Shown here: in pieces, positions 63,523-64,000 of the stretch | Layout: each line of letters starts with the position of its first letter | Numbering within the stretch: position 1 is the first letter of the stretch | Assembly (NCBI RefSeq): GCF_004916895.1 | Contig: NZ_SNTZ01000004.1 | Coordinates: 248,001-312,000, forward strand | DNA length: 64,000 bases | Direction: 5' to 3' | Source of the DNA: Flagellimonas alvinocaridis | GTDB lineage: Bacteria > Bacteroidota > Bacteroidia > Flavobacteriales > Flavobacteriaceae | Program-made: the position numbers and the translations under genes | The notes under the pieces: generated by a model | Databases searched by the model: none | What the model was told of the DNA's origin: nothing | Seen by the model: only the letters and a program-made list of their open reading frames with translations

Positions 63523-63549
63523 GCCCTGATTTTTCAGGGCTTTTTTGTT
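63523..63549 (+). terminator. Terminator after the folK fusion
   Basis: GCCCTGA, loop TTTT, TCAGGGC and a T-run form an intrinsic terminator 94 bases past the stop. A TATATTTG word directly before it (63515-63522) has no TTG and is probably chance. Confidence 0.8.
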
Positions 63550-64000
63550 TTATTGAGGCTCATTTTTGACCACAAGTCCCAAACTACCACACCCACACTT
63601 ACCGAAATGTTCAACGAATGTTTGGTCCCAAACTGCGGAATTTCCAAAACTGTATCGCAAGCCGTGACTACCTCTTGGGAAACACCTTTCACCTCATTTC
63701 CAAAAACCAACGCCAAGGTTTCATTGGCGTCGCAAACAAAATCATTGAGCATGGTAGCATTTTCGGCCTGTTCCACGGCAATGGTATGGACACCTATGTC
63801 CTTCAGTTCCCCTACCAACTCCAAAGTACTTTTCCGATATTCCCAGGCTACACTTTCGGTTGCCCCAAGTGCAGTTTTACGGATATCCTTGTGTGGAGGG
63901 GTGGCCGTAATGCCACATAAATATATTTTTTGGATCCGGAACGCATCGGCTGTACGGAACACCGAACCGATATTGTTCAGGCTTCGGATATTGTCCAACA
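63534..64000 (-). CDS. TrmH/SpoU-type RNA methyltransferase (5' end off window)
   Basis: The visible part, 155 residues, runs from LDNIRSLNNIGSVFRTADAF to the stop at 63534 and carries the SpoU motifs 2 and 3: LALVFGNEVKGVSQEV and IPQFGTKHSLNISVSVGVVVWDL (in part). It transfers methyl from SAM to a 2'-OH of tRNA or rRNA through a deep-knot fold. Related proteins have about 20 more residues at the start, which lie beyond the window. The exact RNA target is unknown. Confidence 0.88.
   Translation of the reverse strand, partial: LDNIRSLNNIGSVFRTADAFRIQKIYLCGITATPPHKDIRKTALGATESVAWEYRKSTLELVGELKDIGVHTIAVEQAENATMLNDFVCDANETLALVFGNEVKGVSQEVVTACDTVLEIPQFGTKHSLNISVSVGVVVWDLWSKMSLNKTKKP

Noticed and set aside
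1..64000. tRNA, rRNA, CRISPR arrays, transposases, polysaccharide-utilisation loci
   Set aside because: I looked for tRNA T-loop words, regular spaced repeats, DDE or IS-type proteins and SusC/SusD pairs and found none; the lone sulfatase is not part of a visible locus.

Overview
The window is an ordinary chromosomal stretch of a marine-type Bacteroidota bacterium, most probably family Flavobacteriaceae (an Allomuricauda/Muricauda-like genome would fit, but the sequence alone does not fix the genus). The signs are family-typical genes and gene order (CBS - nadK - porG - uppS - bamA - ompH - ompH; DUF5686, DUF6089, DUF6090 and 2TM proteins; a HPPK-deoxynucleoside kinase fusion) and promoters of the Bacteroidota type (TTG, about 20 bases, TAnnTTTG) where most genes lack a Shine-Dalgarno box. 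There is no rRNA, tRNA, CRISPR array, transposase or prophage. Almost everything is single-copy housekeeping or envelope biology, with one AT-rich accessory stretch.

Layout. 1-6.3 kb (minus strand): methionine and SAM metabolism: metY followed by a metX-aspartokinase fusion behind a SAM-I riboswitch, a CocE-type hydrolase lipoprotein, and metK behind what looks like a SAM-II riboswitch. 6.3-9.8 kb: deoxynucleoside kinase, a tiny helical protein, a serine hydrolase, DUF1801, TonB. 10-16.8 kb (minus): membrane and soluble pyrophosphatases, a DUF5686 outer-membrane protein, pyruvate dehydrogenase E1 beta. 16.9-26.5 kb (plus): etfB-etfA, a DUF151/UVR nuclease-like protein, nucleoside transporter, thyA, a membrane-anchored EEP-family enzyme with two DUF1801 genes, a sulfatase, a lipoprotein.

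26.6-30.0 kb is the accessory stretch: small secreted or hypothetical proteins, an SdpI-type membrane protein, a very AT-rich protein with paired CxxC motifs and an HNH-like SHIIPKF motif, a short minus-strand gene and the remnant of a Cro/CI-type regulator. 30.1-33.5 kb: DUF4242, DinB, and a compact egtB-egtD-DUF427 operon for ergothioneine. 33.5-36.8 kb: a stand-alone E-set/CBM48 domain, a class-V aminotransferase, folA, murI.

36.9-44.1 kb (minus): the envelope-biogenesis operon from CBS/nadK through porG (type IX secretion), uppS, bamA and two Skp/OmpH chaperones. 44.2-51.3 kb (plus): pdxJ, an esterase, a GDSL lipoprotein, a small membrane protein, and the protein-quality-control run tig-clpP-clpX. 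51.3-57 kb: a small hydrolase, GH3-type acyl-adenylating enzyme, DUF2797, a second copy of the tiny helical protein, a YfcC-type transporter, DUF6090. 57-64 kb: AsmA-like protein, queuosine-precursor transporter, sppA, folK-dNK fusion and a TrmH-type RNA methyltransferase cut by the window edge.

The most interesting signals are regulatory: two different SAM riboswitch classes within 3.6 kb; an identical 16-base palindrome (ATTATGCATGCATAAT) in front of etfBA and in front of a GDSL lipase-like lipoprotein, which suggests a shared lipid-related regulator; a 22-base LacI-like palindrome at 51960; and several palindromic dispersed repeats between genes.
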